Below are positions 8,384 through 16,124 of a DNA stretch of 33,580 nt, one piece after another (the first letter of the stretch is position 1; each line of letters starts with the position of its first letter). The position numbers and the translations under genes were made by a program. The stretch comes from Lachnospiraceae bacterium (lineage in GTDB: Bacteria > Bacillota > Clostridia > Lachnospirales > Lachnospiraceae). Below the pieces are notes generated by a model that did not search any database, was not told the origin of the DNA, and saw only the letters and a program-made list of their open reading frames with translations. The stretch covers positions 1 to 33,580 of the forward strand of contig JAFZWG010000046.1 of the NCBI GenBank assembly GCA_017617395.1, in the 5' to 3' direction.

Positions 8384-8442
8384 GTAAAGTTCGAGTCTCA
8401 TTTTCCGCGGAAAATCCATTCCGCACTTAGCGCTAACCTTCC

Positions 8443-10224
8443 CTAGCGGGCGGTCAGCGAGTTGAAATACGCCGCCACGAACACCGCGGGCGAATTCCAG
8501 TAGATCGCGATCTCGTTCATGTCCGCAAAGTCGGTCTCGTCGATGAAATGCTTGGCCGCAGGCGTGTCGCCGAGGCGGTCGCGCACCGTCGGATAATTCA
8601 TCTTGTTGTTCGGACCTCCCGAGATCAGACCGGGCACAGGCGCGTCGATTTCGTCCGCCGCCGAAGGCCGGTGGTGCGGGAACAACACCTGCCGCTCGCC
8701 GTAGCCGGTGATGAAGGAGATGTCCAAAGCGTTACGTCCGAGCGCGTAATCCAGCTGCCCGAGCGCCGCCTCCTTCATGTCCTCGCGGCCCGTGAGAAGC
8801 GTGTTCATGATCATCGCCATGCCGTTGCTCATCGACGTTAAGATGCTGCCCCACTCGTACTTCGTCAGGGGGATAGCGGTCCCGTAGCCCGAGGCCTTTG
8901 TAACCAACAGCGCCCATTCACTACGGCGCAGGAATGCCTGCTTCAAGTCATCGTACAAAACATCGCCGCCCTTCTCACCGAGGTCAAAGAGGCAGCACAA
9001 CGCACCGAGTCCCGACACGTCCGTCCAGCCGAATTGCGTGAGTTTGCGAACCTCGCGGTAGAAGCCCTCCGCAGCCTCGCGGTACACATCCTCGCCCGTC
9101 GTCGCAAACAGCTCGCACGCGGCCCAGAAGCGCTCGTCGTGGTCCTCGCCGTCGCCGTAGTAGCCGGTCTGCAACCCCATCGGATTGCGGTAAGGCCGTC
9201 TTTCCGGATGCGCGGCAAGCCACTCCCAGCCGAACTTCGCCGAAGCCAGACACCGGTCCGCAAATGCCTCGTCATACGCGCGGTACACGCGCGCCGCTAA
9301 CGCCAGCGCCGCCACCGCATCGCCGGTCGCACAGCGCGAGATCGGCGAGAGATACTCCGGCATCGTGTCCTCCTCGGGCATGATGAACGGCGCGAACTTC
9401 TCCGTCGTCAGCTTATGGTAAAATGCTCCGTCCGCCCGCTGCATCTGCAGCATCCACTCGAGCTCGAAGCGCGTCTCGTTCAGAATATCCGGCACGCCGT
9501 TGCCGGTCTCGGGAATGTTCAGGTCGTCGCCGCAGCCGTTCGGGAACAGCTTCCACGCGTACAAAAGATGACCAACCGTAACCGCGCCGGGGCCGACGTA
9601 TTTGCCGTAATCGCCGGCGTCATGCCAGCCGCCCTTGATCCTGCGCGGCGCAGGCGCCTCGCCGTACGGCTCCTCGAGCGGGATCTCCAGCATCTTAAGA
9701 AAATGCGGCGGAATCTTCGCCTTTGCCTCCTCCGGAATCGGCGGCTCGGGCCTTCTCCACTCCTCGACAAGCCCGGTGTGGCACGCCGGATGCTTGTAAG
9801 CACCCGCATGCTCCTCCAACAGCTCGTCGCACCGCTGAAAATACAACCCCTTGATCAGCGCGTTCGTCACATCCTTCCACGGCTGCTCCGCAACGGTGAT
9901 CTCACGGCTCTCGCCGCCGCCCGTCAGCGTATACAGTCCGGGAGCAAGCTCCCCGAGCGACAGAAGCGCCACCGTGTCGCCGGATGCTTCGTCCGCCTTC
10001 GGCGCAACGCCCGCAAACTCCTTCACAACCGTGCCGTCCGCTGCCGTGAGGACGTAGTCCCCCGCTGCGGTCACCGCCACCTGCTTCGGAAGTCCCGCGG
10101 CGTAGCCGAGCTGATCGACGCGGATCACCGGCAACGGACCTCCCGTGACCGGATCCTGCCACGTAAGCGGCTTCGCGCCTGCGGTGCAGGCTGCATTTTC
10201 CGCGTTTGCATTGTCAAAACTCAT
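8443..10224 (-). CDS. Cytosolic GH9 glucanase / cellodextrinase
   Basis: A 593-aa family 9 glycoside hydrolase that inverts the configuration while cleaving beta-1,4-glucan or cello-oligosaccharides. An N-terminal Ig-like CelD-N domain spans about 30-115 (IRVDQLGYAAGLPK). The (alpha/alpha)6 catalytic domain follows: GGWHDAGDYGKYV carries D202 and catalytic base D205, HHRPS is at 517-521, and DMNEIAIYWNSPA carries acid E571. There is no signal peptide, carbohydrate-binding module or dockerin. It is therefore best read as an intracellular enzyme for imported cellodextrins, like the Butyrivibrio Ced1 type. An AGGGGG RBS precedes the ATG. It is the last gene of an operon with an iron alcohol dehydrogenase and an SDR; no sugar transporter is in the window. 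Confidence 0.9.
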   Translation of the reverse strand: MSFDNANAENAACTAGAKPLTWQDPVTGGPLPVIRVDQLGYAAGLPKQVAVTAAGDYVLTAADGTVVKEFAGVAPKADEASGDTVALLSLGELAPGLYTLTGGGESREITVAEQPWKDVTNALIKGLYFQRCDELLEEHAGAYKHPACHTGLVEEWRRPEPPIPEEAKAKIPPHFLKMLEIPLEEPYGEAPAPRRIKGGWHDAGDYGKYVGPGAVTVGHLLYAWKLFPNGCGDDLNIPETGNGVPDILNETRFELEWMLQMQRADGAFYHKLTTEKFAPFIMPEEDTMPEYLSPISRCATGDAVAALALAARVYRAYDEAFADRCLASAKFGWEWLAAHPERRPYRNPMGLQTGYYGDGEDHDERFWAACELFATTGEDVYREAAEGFYREVRKLTQFGWTDVSGLGALCCLFDLGEKGGDVLYDDLKQAFLRRSEWALLVTKASGYGTAIPLTKYEWGSILTSMSNGMAMIMNTLLTGREDMKEAALGQLDYALGRNALDISFITGYGERQVLFPHHRPSAADEIDAPVPGLISGGPNNKMNYPTVRDRLGDTPAAKHFIDETDFADMNEIAIYWNSPAVFVAAYFNSLTAR

Positions 10225-10274
10225 GTTTGTAAACCCCCTGGTGTATCATTTTGCGCCGCAAGGGCGCTTGTAAA

Positions 10275-11453
10275 CTACAGCATCATGCGGTAGATTTCCG
10301 CACACTGCTCCGCCGAGAGCGACAGGAAACCGTGGATGCTACCGCTGCCGCCGTCACCGTAGCAAAGCACTTCCGTAAGCTTCGGAATGTCCGCCTCGCT
10401 GCCGCCGAGCTCGCCGATCGTGCGCGGCATGCCGAGCGACGTGAGGAAGCTGCGCAACGCCTCGATGCCGGCCTTCGCCGTCACCTCCGGATTCGCAAAA
10501 TCCATCGGGCATCCCCATACGCGGTTCGCCACCTGCGCAAAGCGCATCACCGCATGCGGAAGCTCATACGTGAACACCGCGGGCATCGCCACGGCCAGAC
10601 CCGCGCCGTGCGCGCAGTCGTACAAAGCCGAGAGCTCATGCTCCATCATGTGGCTGATCCAGTCCTGGCTCCGGCCGACGCCGCAGGAATTGTTGTGCGC
10701 CATCGTGCCCGCCCACATAATGTTGGCGCGCGCCTCATAGTTGTTCGGATCCTCGATGACACGCGGTCCCTCGTGGATCAGCGTCATCATCAGTGCCTCG
10801 ATCATGCGGTCGGTCACCTCGACCTCCGCCGTGTTCGTCATATAACGCTCATACAGATGCGCCATGATGTCCGTGATGCCGGCCGCCGTCTGATGCGGCG
10901 GAAGCGTCTGCGTGAGCGCCGGATTCAGGATACTGAACTTCGGCCGCAGCGCATTGCTGCCGGTCCCGCGCTTGAACATGCCCTCTTCCTTCGTGATGAC
11001 GCTGTCGCCGCTGCCCTCACTGCCGGCCGCCGCGATCGTCAGCACCGTACCAACCGGAAGCGCCTTCTTCACAAACGCCTTCCCGCAGTAAAAATCCCAG
11101 AAATCGCCGTCGTACAGCACGCCCGCCGCGATCGCCTTCGACGAGTCGATCGTGCTGCCGCCGCCCACGGCCAGAATAAAGTCAACGCCCTCCTTGCGGC
11201 AGAGCTCGATGCCCTCATACACGAGCCCGCTTCTCGGATTCGGCTTCACGCCGCCGAGAGCCACATACGGAATGCCCTCCTTCACAAGCGACGCCTCCAC
11301 ACGGTCCAGAAGTCCCGACCGCACCACGCTGCCGCCGCCGTAATGAATCAACACCTTTGTGCCGCCGAAACGCTTCACCAGCTCCCCGGCCCGATTCTCC
11401 TGTTCCTTACCGAACGCAAAGTACGTCGGCGAGTAAAAGTCAAAGTTTTGCAT
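10275..11453 (-). CDS. Iron-containing alcohol dehydrogenase (YqhD/BdhA type)
   Basis: A 392-aa group III alcohol dehydrogenase that reduces aldehydes such as butyraldehyde to alcohols with NAD(P)H. The nucleotide-binding loop is GGGSTIDSSKA (97-107). Metal ligands correspond to D195, H199, H268 and H282; the 14-residue spacing of the last two matches E. coli YqhD (H267/H281). The N-terminal MQNFDFYSPTYFAFG is typical of butanol dehydrogenase homologues. It likely serves redox balance in fermentation. The RBS is AAAGGGG. It sits between the SDR gene, after a 207-bp structured gap, and the GH9 gene, before a 50-bp gap with a small GCGCC/GGCGC hairpin. Confidence 0.92.
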   Translation of the reverse strand: MQNFDFYSPTYFAFGKEQENRAGELVKRFGGTKVLIHYGGGSVVRSGLLDRVEASLVKEGIPYVALGGVKPNPRSGLVYEGIELCRKEGVDFILAVGGGSTIDSSKAIAAGVLYDGDFWDFYCGKAFVKKALPVGTVLTIAAAGSEGSGDSVITKEEGMFKRGTGSNALRPKFSILNPALTQTLPPHQTAAGITDIMAHLYERYMTNTAEVEVTDRMIEALMMTLIHEGPRVIEDPNNYEARANIMWAGTMAHNNSCGVGRSQDWISHMMEHELSALYDCAHGAGLAVAMPAVFTYELPHAVMRFAQVANRVWGCPMDFANPEVTAKAGIEALRSFLTSLGMPRTIGELGGSEADIPKLTEVLCYGDGGSGSIHGFLSLSAEQCAEIYRMML

Positions 11454-11463
11454 TTGTTACCCC

Positions 11464-11480
11464 TTTCTTCCGGCCGCGCC
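11464..11480 (-). other. Hairpin just before the ADH ribosome binding site
   Basis: On the minus strand TTCCGGC-GCG-GCCGGAA is a perfect 7-bp stem with a 3-nt loop, ending a few bases before AAAGGGG of the ADH gene. It may be an mRNA processing or stability element; no T-tract follows. Confidence 0.4.
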
Positions 11481-11500
11481 GGAACTTCCAATTACCACGG

Positions 11501-11538
11501 GATGTCTGACAAACCCGCGGCTAACACCCCCGAGTTTC
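11501..11538. repeat. Copy A of a short repeat shared with the RT upstream region
   Basis: Bases 11501-11522 match 20967-20988 at 18 of 22 positions (shared core CCCGCGGCT), and CCGAGTTTC (11530-11538) matches 21007-21015 exactly in the same order. Further along, ATGCTGCGC at 11601-11609 matches 21144-21152. The spacings differ between the copies. This is the main content of the non-coding stretch 11454-11660; a CCGGCG/CGCCGG hairpin also lies near 11632-11646. Confidence 0.5.
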
Positions 11539-11660
11539 GGGTTCTTGCATCGCTCCTCCACCACGCCTCCGCCCGCGCCCCGTGCAGTTGACGAGCGGAA
11601 ATGCTGCGCGATTCTGCCATGTCATAACCCACCGGCGCTTCGCCGGCAAGCCCCACCCCC

Positions 11661-12413
11661 CTACATCGCGTAGGGGCTGTCAAACTCCGCTTCGCACTTG
11701 CGGACGGCGGCGTCAAGCGTCATGCCTGTGAAGGACTGCGCCCCCAGATGCCGCCCCGACTTCTTGTCGTCGGCGAAGACACCGACCACGATGCCCGGGA
11801 TCGTGCTCTCCGGCGAGTTCGGTGCGCCGGGACCGCCGAGGTCCGTGCGGCACCAGCCGGGATCCGCGAGGTTGATCATCACGTCGGTTCCCTGAACGGT
11901 CGACCCGAGGTCGATGGTAATCTTGTCGAGCGCTGCCTTGCTGGCCGAGTAGCCGGCCTGGCACACGTCGAGCGCGATGCCGCTTGTGGTGTTGACGATG
12001 CGGCCCGTGCCGCGCTCGATCATTTTCGGCATGAAGTGATAGCAGATCATGGCCGGAGCGATTGTGTTGACCGCGAAGCTCACTGTGTAATCCTCCACCG
12101 GCGTCGCAAAATAATTCTTGCGGTACGCAATCTGCAGTCCCGCGTTATTGAGAACGATGTCGACCGGGACTTCGAGTCCGTCGATTTCCTCGCACATGCG
12201 GCGCACGGCCTCGAGATCGCCGAGATCCGCCTCCACCGCGTATGCCTGCACACCGTACGCCTTCACCTCGCGAAGCACCTTCTCCGTGTGCTCGAGGCTT
12301 CTGCTGTGTAAGATCAGGTTGCATCCCTGACGCGCCATAAACTGTGCCGTCAGAAATCCGATGCCGCGTGCGGCGCCCGTAATCAGCGCCCATTTTCCTT
12401 TGACGTCGTACAT
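11661..12413 (-). CDS. Short-chain dehydrogenase/reductase
   Basis: A 250-aa classical SDR. The cofactor loop is TGAARGIG (12-19), NNAG is at 89-92, and the catalytic residues are S144, Y155 and K159 (YSASK). The substrate is unknown; FabG-like and steroid- or sugar-reducing SDRs share these motifs. The ATG at 12413 is preferred over an in-frame extension of 33 codons because it has an AGGA sequence 6 nt upstream and the SDR fold starts at once after it. It is the first gene of the SDR-ADH-GH9 group and is divergent from the sigma factor. Confidence 0.85.
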   Translation of the reverse strand: MYDVKGKWALITGAARGIGFLTAQFMARQGCNLILHSRSLEHTEKVLREVKAYGVQAYAVEADLGDLEAVRRMCEEIDGLEVPVDIVLNNAGLQIAYRKNYFATPVEDYTVSFAVNTIAPAMICYHFMPKMIERGTGRIVNTTSGIALDVCQAGYSASKAALDKITIDLGSTVQGTDVMINLADPGWCRTDLGGPGAPNSPESTIPGIVVGVFADDKKSGRHLGAQSFTGMTLDAAVRKCEAEFDSPYAM

Positions 12414-12528
12414 AGTTAATCCTGCCCTTCCCAATATTGTACACCAAAACGCCCGCAAAAGATACCGGAAAAAGACATTCCGCAATCCGGCTTTGCGACC
12501 GTACGAACTCAAAGTATAACTCTTTTAC

Positions 12529-12557
12529 TTGATTTTCAATGGATTTAGGAATACACT
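12529..12557 (+). promoter_or_regulatory. Candidate promoter of the sigma/anti-sigma operon
   Basis: TTGATT (12529-12534), a 17-bp spacer and TACACT (12552-12557). It lies within the AT-rich 311-bp divergent region 12414-12724, which holds no gene. The leader of about 165 nt contains a tandem repeat and two small palindromes. Confidence 0.45.
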
Positions 12558-12566
12558 TTATGTTGA

Positions 12567-12590
12567 ATGTTTTCTTCGATGTTTTCTTCG
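12567..12590. repeat. Perfect 12-bp tandem repeat in the sigma-factor leader
   Basis: ATGTTTTCTTCG occurs twice without a gap (12567-12578 and 12579-12590), just downstream of the candidate -10 box. It could be a regulator-binding site or a slippage product. Confidence 0.65.
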
Positions 12591-12639
12591 GAAAATGCTC
12601 CGCAAAAAAACTTTCAAAATCTTGCCATAAATCCGCGCC

Positions 12640-12664
12640 GCTTCTGCGTTACTAGGGCAGAAGC
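12640..12664 (+). promoter_or_regulatory. Hairpin in the sigma-factor leader
   Basis: GCTTCTGC (12640-12647) and GCAGAAGC (12657-12664) form a perfect 8-bp stem with a 9-nt loop. A second palindrome GGGAAG/CTTCCC follows at 12679-12692. No T-tract follows, so it is not a standard terminator; a regulatory leader is possible. Confidence 0.5.
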
Positions 12665-12724
12665 ACAGATATACCGCAGGGAAGAGCTTCCCGGAGGACG
12701 CGCGGATTCGGGAAAGGAGTTCTC

Positions 12725-13255
12725 ATGACGGATCGCGAGTTCTCGAATTGCATCGAGGACATCCGACAGCGCCGACAGGACGGGCTGGTACGCATATACA
12801 ACGAGTATTCTGCGTATCTGTTTCAAGTCGTCCTCGCGGTCCTCGGGCAGCGGGAAGACGCGGAGGATGTGACGTCCGACGTGTTCTTAAAGTTGTGGGA
12901 AAATCCTCCCTCATACACGCCCGGCAACGGGCACCGCGGTTTTCTCGCAACGATTGCACGCAACCGGGCCGTCGACCGTCTTCGCAAGGAGAACCGGACC
13001 ATCGCCGTCGATATGACGGAGGAGGATGCCCTGGGCTCCGTGCCCTCCTCGGAGGAGGAGATCGTAAACGAGATCGCTGTCGAGGAAGTGCTCGCCATGA
13101 TGTCTCCCGCGGAGCGCGAGATCGTCTCGATGAAGCATCTGATGGGCCTGACGTTTAAGGAGATCGCGGAGGCGACGGGCAAGCCGCAGGGAACCGTGGC
13201 ATGGATTTATCGCGAGTGCGTAAAGAAGATAAGGAGGTGCGGATATGACCGATGA
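12725..13255 (+). CDS. ECF-type RNA polymerase sigma factor
   Basis: A 176-aa sigma-70 family factor of the extracytoplasmic-function class. Region 2 spans about residues 20-88, including REDAEDVTSDVFLKLW and FLATIARNRAVDRLRKE. Region 4 spans about 125-172 (MMSPAEREIVSMKHLMGLTFKEIAEATGKPQGTVAWIYRECVKKI) with its helix-turn-helix. It directs RNA polymerase to a small stress or envelope regulon. A very strong RBS, GGAAAGGAG, precedes the ATG by 5 nt. Its end overlaps the next gene by 11 bp, so sigma and anti-sigma are translationally coupled. Confidence 0.93.
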   Translation: MTDREFSNCIEDIRQRRQDGLVRIYNEYSAYLFQVVLAVLGQREDAEDVTSDVFLKLWENPPSYTPGNGHRGFLATIARNRAVDRLRKENRTIAVDMTEEDALGSVPSSEEEIVNEIAVEEVLAMMSPAEREIVSMKHLMGLTFKEIAEATGKPQGTVAWIYRECVKKIRRCGYDR

Positions 13256-14009
13256 CAATCGAAAACTTCCGGAATGGGAAGAAGCGTTCACCGAGTACGC
13301 CAAAAAAGACGCACCCGATCTTCTGCCCGGAATTCTTGCGAAGATCAACGCCGAAGCGGAAACCCCGCTGACGGCAGTTTCAACCAAAGAATCAGCAAAG
13401 CCTGCAAAGAAGCCGTTCTGGATGCGGCGGCAGTTCCTGCTCTCCGCATCGGCATTTGCCGCAACGCTTTTGCTGATCGCAATTCTGATCCGAATCCCGC
13501 ACGGGATCAAGCAATCAGACGAAACTTCCTCGAGCGAGCCTGTGCCTACCACGGCGGCAGCCGACCTCGAGTATGACGATCGTCCGAACCAGCTGGTGGA
13601 TCCGGCCAATCAGGAAAAGCGCGGGGACAGGGGCGTCTCAATGAAGGAGAAACGGTACGTCACATTTTCCGTGGACGGCTGGAAGACTTTCCTCGGGACG
13701 CAGACTATTACGGCCGGCGAGCCCGCAAACGATGTGACAGATGGAACCAAGTCGGAAACCGCGACTTCGCAGTACTCCCTCACGACACCGTCCATCGAGA
13801 AAGTCGCCATCGGCGAAGCGGTCGTCACGTCAAAGGAAACCCTGTATCACATCGTCGTTGACGGCACGGTTCATCCGACGATTCTCATCCGCTCCGACGA
13901 AGCTAAGACCGGCGACACGTACGACAGCGTATACCTCACGCCGACGCAGGAAGGCATCGAGATCGACAACACGACGTACCTGATCTGCACAATGGTGATC
14001 AAGAAGTAA
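13245..14009 (+). CDS. Membrane anti-sigma factor (putative)
   Basis: A 254-aa single-pass membrane protein. Residues 1-60 are a charged cytosolic segment that would bind the sigma factor; the membrane helix is about 63-84 (FLLSASAFAATLLLIAILI); residues 85-254 are extracytoplasmic. There is no HxxxCxxC zinc motif, so it is not a ZAS-type anti-sigma. No sequence family is recognised for the outer domain. The role is inferred from the 11-bp overlap with the sigma gene and the topology. The RBS AAGGAGGTG lies within the end of the sigma gene. A strong terminator follows. Confidence 0.75.
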   Translation: MTDDNRKLPEWEEAFTEYAKKDAPDLLPGILAKINAEAETPLTAVSTKESAKPAKKPFWMRRQFLLSASAFAATLLLIAILIRIPHGIKQSDETSSSEPVPTTAAADLEYDDRPNQLVDPANQEKRGDRGVSMKEKRYVTFSVDGWKTFLGTQTITAGEPANDVTDGTKSETATSQYSLTTPSIEKVAIGEAVVTSKETLYHIVVDGTVHPTILIRSDEAKTGDTYDSVYLTPTQEGIEIDNTTYLICTMVIKK

Positions 14010-14036
14010 TCGATACAAAATCACACCGGATATAAA

Positions 14037-14064
14037 AATGCCGCAGCCTTATCGCTGCGGCATT
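14037..14064. terminator. Bidirectional terminator between convergent genes
   Basis: AATGCCGCAGC and GCTGCGGCATT form a perfect 11-bp stem with a 6-nt loop. T-richer sequence lies on the minus-strand side (ATTTTTATA). It ends both the anti-sigma gene and the trigger-factor-like gene. Confidence 0.92.
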
Positions 14065-14099
14065 TGTCATGTTCATTTTTCGAAAGACCGGTTGAACTC

Positions 14100-15071
14100 T
14101 CAATCGTGGTTGTGCTCAAACTCCGGCACCGGAATCAGCGCCTTGAGCGCCTGCACCGCCTTGTAGGTCTTGCACTCAAGCATCATGTAGTTCTCGCCGT
14201 AACGCTCCTTGATGTCCTCAATCGTAGTGTCGGCCGTCACATAGGAATCGGTGATGTACTGGTCCAGATCCTCCTTCGTGCAGGAGAGGCCGAGCTTGTC
14301 AAATACTGCCAGAAGCGCGAGATCCTGCTTCACGACCTCCGTCGCAGACTCTTCCATCGCCTTCTTGAACGCCTTCTTGCCGCCGTAGCTCTCGTACACG
14401 TTGTTGTCCGTAATCAGACCGAGCTCTTTGTAGGTCTCGAAGGTGTTCTTGGTGTTGTTCGAATAAATCTGCGTCCAGTTGTCAACGTACTTTTTCGGGA
14501 GCGATGCAAACGTTGCTTTTTCGGCAACATACGTTGTAATCGCCTTGTTGATGCTGCTCTCAAACGAAGTATGATTGAGCGTGTCCTTCACATACGTACG
14601 GTAACCTTCCGCCGTATGAGGATACTTGTCTCCGAGCTCCTCGGCAAAATACTTCTCCACATTCTCATCCGTCACAAGCGCGATGTACGCTGCCTTGATC
14701 GCGGCCTCATCCTCGCCGGTCGGACGCTCGTCCTCCGGAATCTTGGCCTTCAGCTCGATGGCAATCTGATCCTCGATGCCCTGACTCTCCGGCGCAAAAT
14801 CCTCGTACTTGATGTTCATCGCCTCGTATGTCAACTCGGGGAGCGTAACTTCCTTCGACAGATCGTAACCCTCAACATAACCGTCGGCGGTCAGATGCTT
14901 GCTGTAGTCGATTTCCTGCGACTTGATATTGTTGATAACAATAAATACGATCACCAGAACCACAACCGGGATCAGGATGATCAACGCGAGGTCAACTGCC
15001 GCCTTCACCTTTGCTTTCTTTCTTGCTTTAGCGCTTCTCTTCTTCGCTGCAAGTCTGTTCTCAATACTCAT
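14100..15071 (-). CDS. Membrane-anchored trigger-factor-like chaperone
   Basis: A 323-aa protein with a strongly basic N-terminus (KKRSAKARKKAKVK), one membrane helix at about 26-47 and a large extracytoplasmic helical part. YDLSKEVTLPELTYEAMNIK and the C-terminal helices (KQDLALLAVFDKLGLSCTKEDLDQYI) follow the trigger factor/SurA pattern. No complete PPIase domain is recognised. It probably helps folding of exported proteins near the membrane. The His-containing tail FEHNHD is unusual. The RBS is GGGGGAGG, 6 nt before the ATG. It is monocistronic, with a clear promoter and terminator. A shorter relative lies at 5825-6436. Confidence 0.7.
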   Translation of the reverse strand: MSIENRLAAKKRSAKARKKAKVKAAVDLALIILIPVVVLVIVFIVINNIKSQEIDYSKHLTADGYVEGYDLSKEVTLPELTYEAMNIKYEDFAPESQGIEDQIAIELKAKIPEDERPTGEDEAAIKAAYIALVTDENVEKYFAEELGDKYPHTAEGYRTYVKDTLNHTSFESSINKAITTYVAEKATFASLPKKYVDNWTQIYSNNTKNTFETYKELGLITDNNVYESYGGKKAFKKAMEESATEVVKQDLALLAVFDKLGLSCTKEDLDQYITDSYVTADTTIEDIKERYGENYMMLECKTYKAVQALKALIPVPEFEHNHD

Positions 15072-15131
15072 GAAAAACCTCCCCCGCCCGTTCGCGGGTT
15101 ACATAATAGTTGTCTGCATACAGACTTGAAT

Positions 15132-15160
15132 AGTTTAGCACGTTTTTGCGAAAAATGCAA
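15132..15160 (-). promoter_or_regulatory. Promoter of the trigger-factor-like gene
   Basis: Minus-strand TTGCAT (15155-15160), a 17-bp spacer and TAAACT (15132-15137), about 61 bp before the ATG at 15071. Confidence 0.7.
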
Positions 15161-15194
15161 CTTTCTTCCGTGGAATTCCCCCGCCCGAAACCGC

Positions 15195-16100
15195 CTACTT
15201 TTGCGGAATTTCTGTGGAAAATTCCGGGATAAAGCTCTCCGATGCCGTCGCCCCGATCTGGATGAATCCGTTTTCCACGGGAAGGCTTCTCGCAAACTCC
15301 ACAACCTTGTCGTACTCGTACCGCGTGAGGCGCCGCATAAGCTCCGGATACGGCAGCTTCTTCGCGGGCGGCGTGTACTGGTTTAAGATGCTGATGTAGA
15401 TGCGGTCTCCGTACGTCTCGTGCAGATATGAGATGACCCGGCAGGCCTCGTCGCGGTGCCCCGGCAGCACCAACACACGCACGATCACGCCTCGCGTCAT
15501 ATAGCCGTCCTCATCAAACCCGGGCTCCCCTGCCGCCTCGACCATCCGCGCGATTGCGCGCTTCGCAACCTCCGGATAATCCTCCGCGTTTGAGAACTTC
15601 TTCGCAAGCTCATCGCTTACGTACTTTAAGTCCGGCAGATAGACGTCGATGTCGTCGCGAAGAAGCGCCAGCGTATCCTCGCTCTCGTAGCCGCTTGAGT
15701 TCCACACGACCGGCAGCGTCAGACCCTGTTCCCGCGCAATCCGAAGCGTCTTTCGCACCTGTGTCGCCCACTGGCCGGCCGTCACCAGATTGATGTTCGC
15801 TGCTCCCTCGCCCTGCAGGCGAAGGCACTCGCGTGCAAGCTCCGCGGGCGTGTACGCTCGCCCCGTGTCGCCGCGGCTGATGGCCGCGTTCTGACAAAAG
15901 ATACAATGCAGCGGACACCCCGCAAAGAAGACTGCTCCTGAGCCTCGCTCTCCGCTTAAGCACGGTTCCTCCCACATGTGCAGCGCCGCTCTCGCCACAT
16001 ACATCGTGTCGCCGCAGCCGCACACGCCGTGCCGCATGCTGCGGTCGACGCCGCATGCGCGCGGGCAGAGGTTACATTGTCGCATGGTGGGGTTTTGCAT
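15195..16100 (-). CDS. PflX-like radical SAM protein
   Basis: A 301-aa radical SAM enzyme resembling putative pyruvate-formate-lyase-activating proteins (PflX/YgiQ-like group). The 4Fe-4S motif CPLHCIFC places ligands at C62, C66 and C69. An extra N-terminal Cys set (C9, C12, C16, C27, C29; CNLCPRACG and CGCG) is typical of the group and may bind a second metal or cluster. Its target protein is unknown; no pyruvate formate-lyase gene is nearby. The RBS is GGGAGAG. It follows the LD-carboxypeptidase gene by 24 bp. No terminator is evident after it. Confidence 0.87.
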   Translation of the reverse strand: MQNPTMRQCNLCPRACGVDRSMRHGVCGCGDTMYVARAALHMWEEPCLSGERGSGAVFFAGCPLHCIFCQNAAISRGDTGRAYTPAELARECLRLQGEGAANINLVTAGQWATQVRKTLRIAREQGLTLPVVWNSSGYESEDTLALLRDDIDVYLPDLKYVSDELAKKFSNAEDYPEVAKRAIARMVEAAGEPGFDEDGYMTRGVIVRVLVLPGHRDEACRVISYLHETYGDRIYISILNQYTPPAKKLPYPELMRRLTRYEYDKVVEFARSLPVENGFIQIGATASESFIPEFSTEIPQK

Positions 16101-16124
16101 TTTCCGCTCTCCCTGGTATCGTTA

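Noticed and set aside
8213-8419. An N-terminal extension of the zinc-phospholipase-like protein
   Set aside because: It would be translated across a clear terminator and promoter; the ATG at 8212 has an AAGGAGA at proper distance.
10251-11591. A 446-codon plus-strand open frame opposite the alcohol dehydrogenase
   Set aside because: It mirrors a well-supported gene in GC-rich DNA, is rich in Arg, His and Ala, and has no family motif or RBS. Similar antisense frames at 2581-3933 and 27953-29440 were rejected for the same reasons.
12513-12539. Minus-strand promoter TTGAAA-TATACT for the SDR gene
   Set aside because: The spacer is only 15 bp, and the site overlaps the better plus-strand promoter; support is too weak to list.
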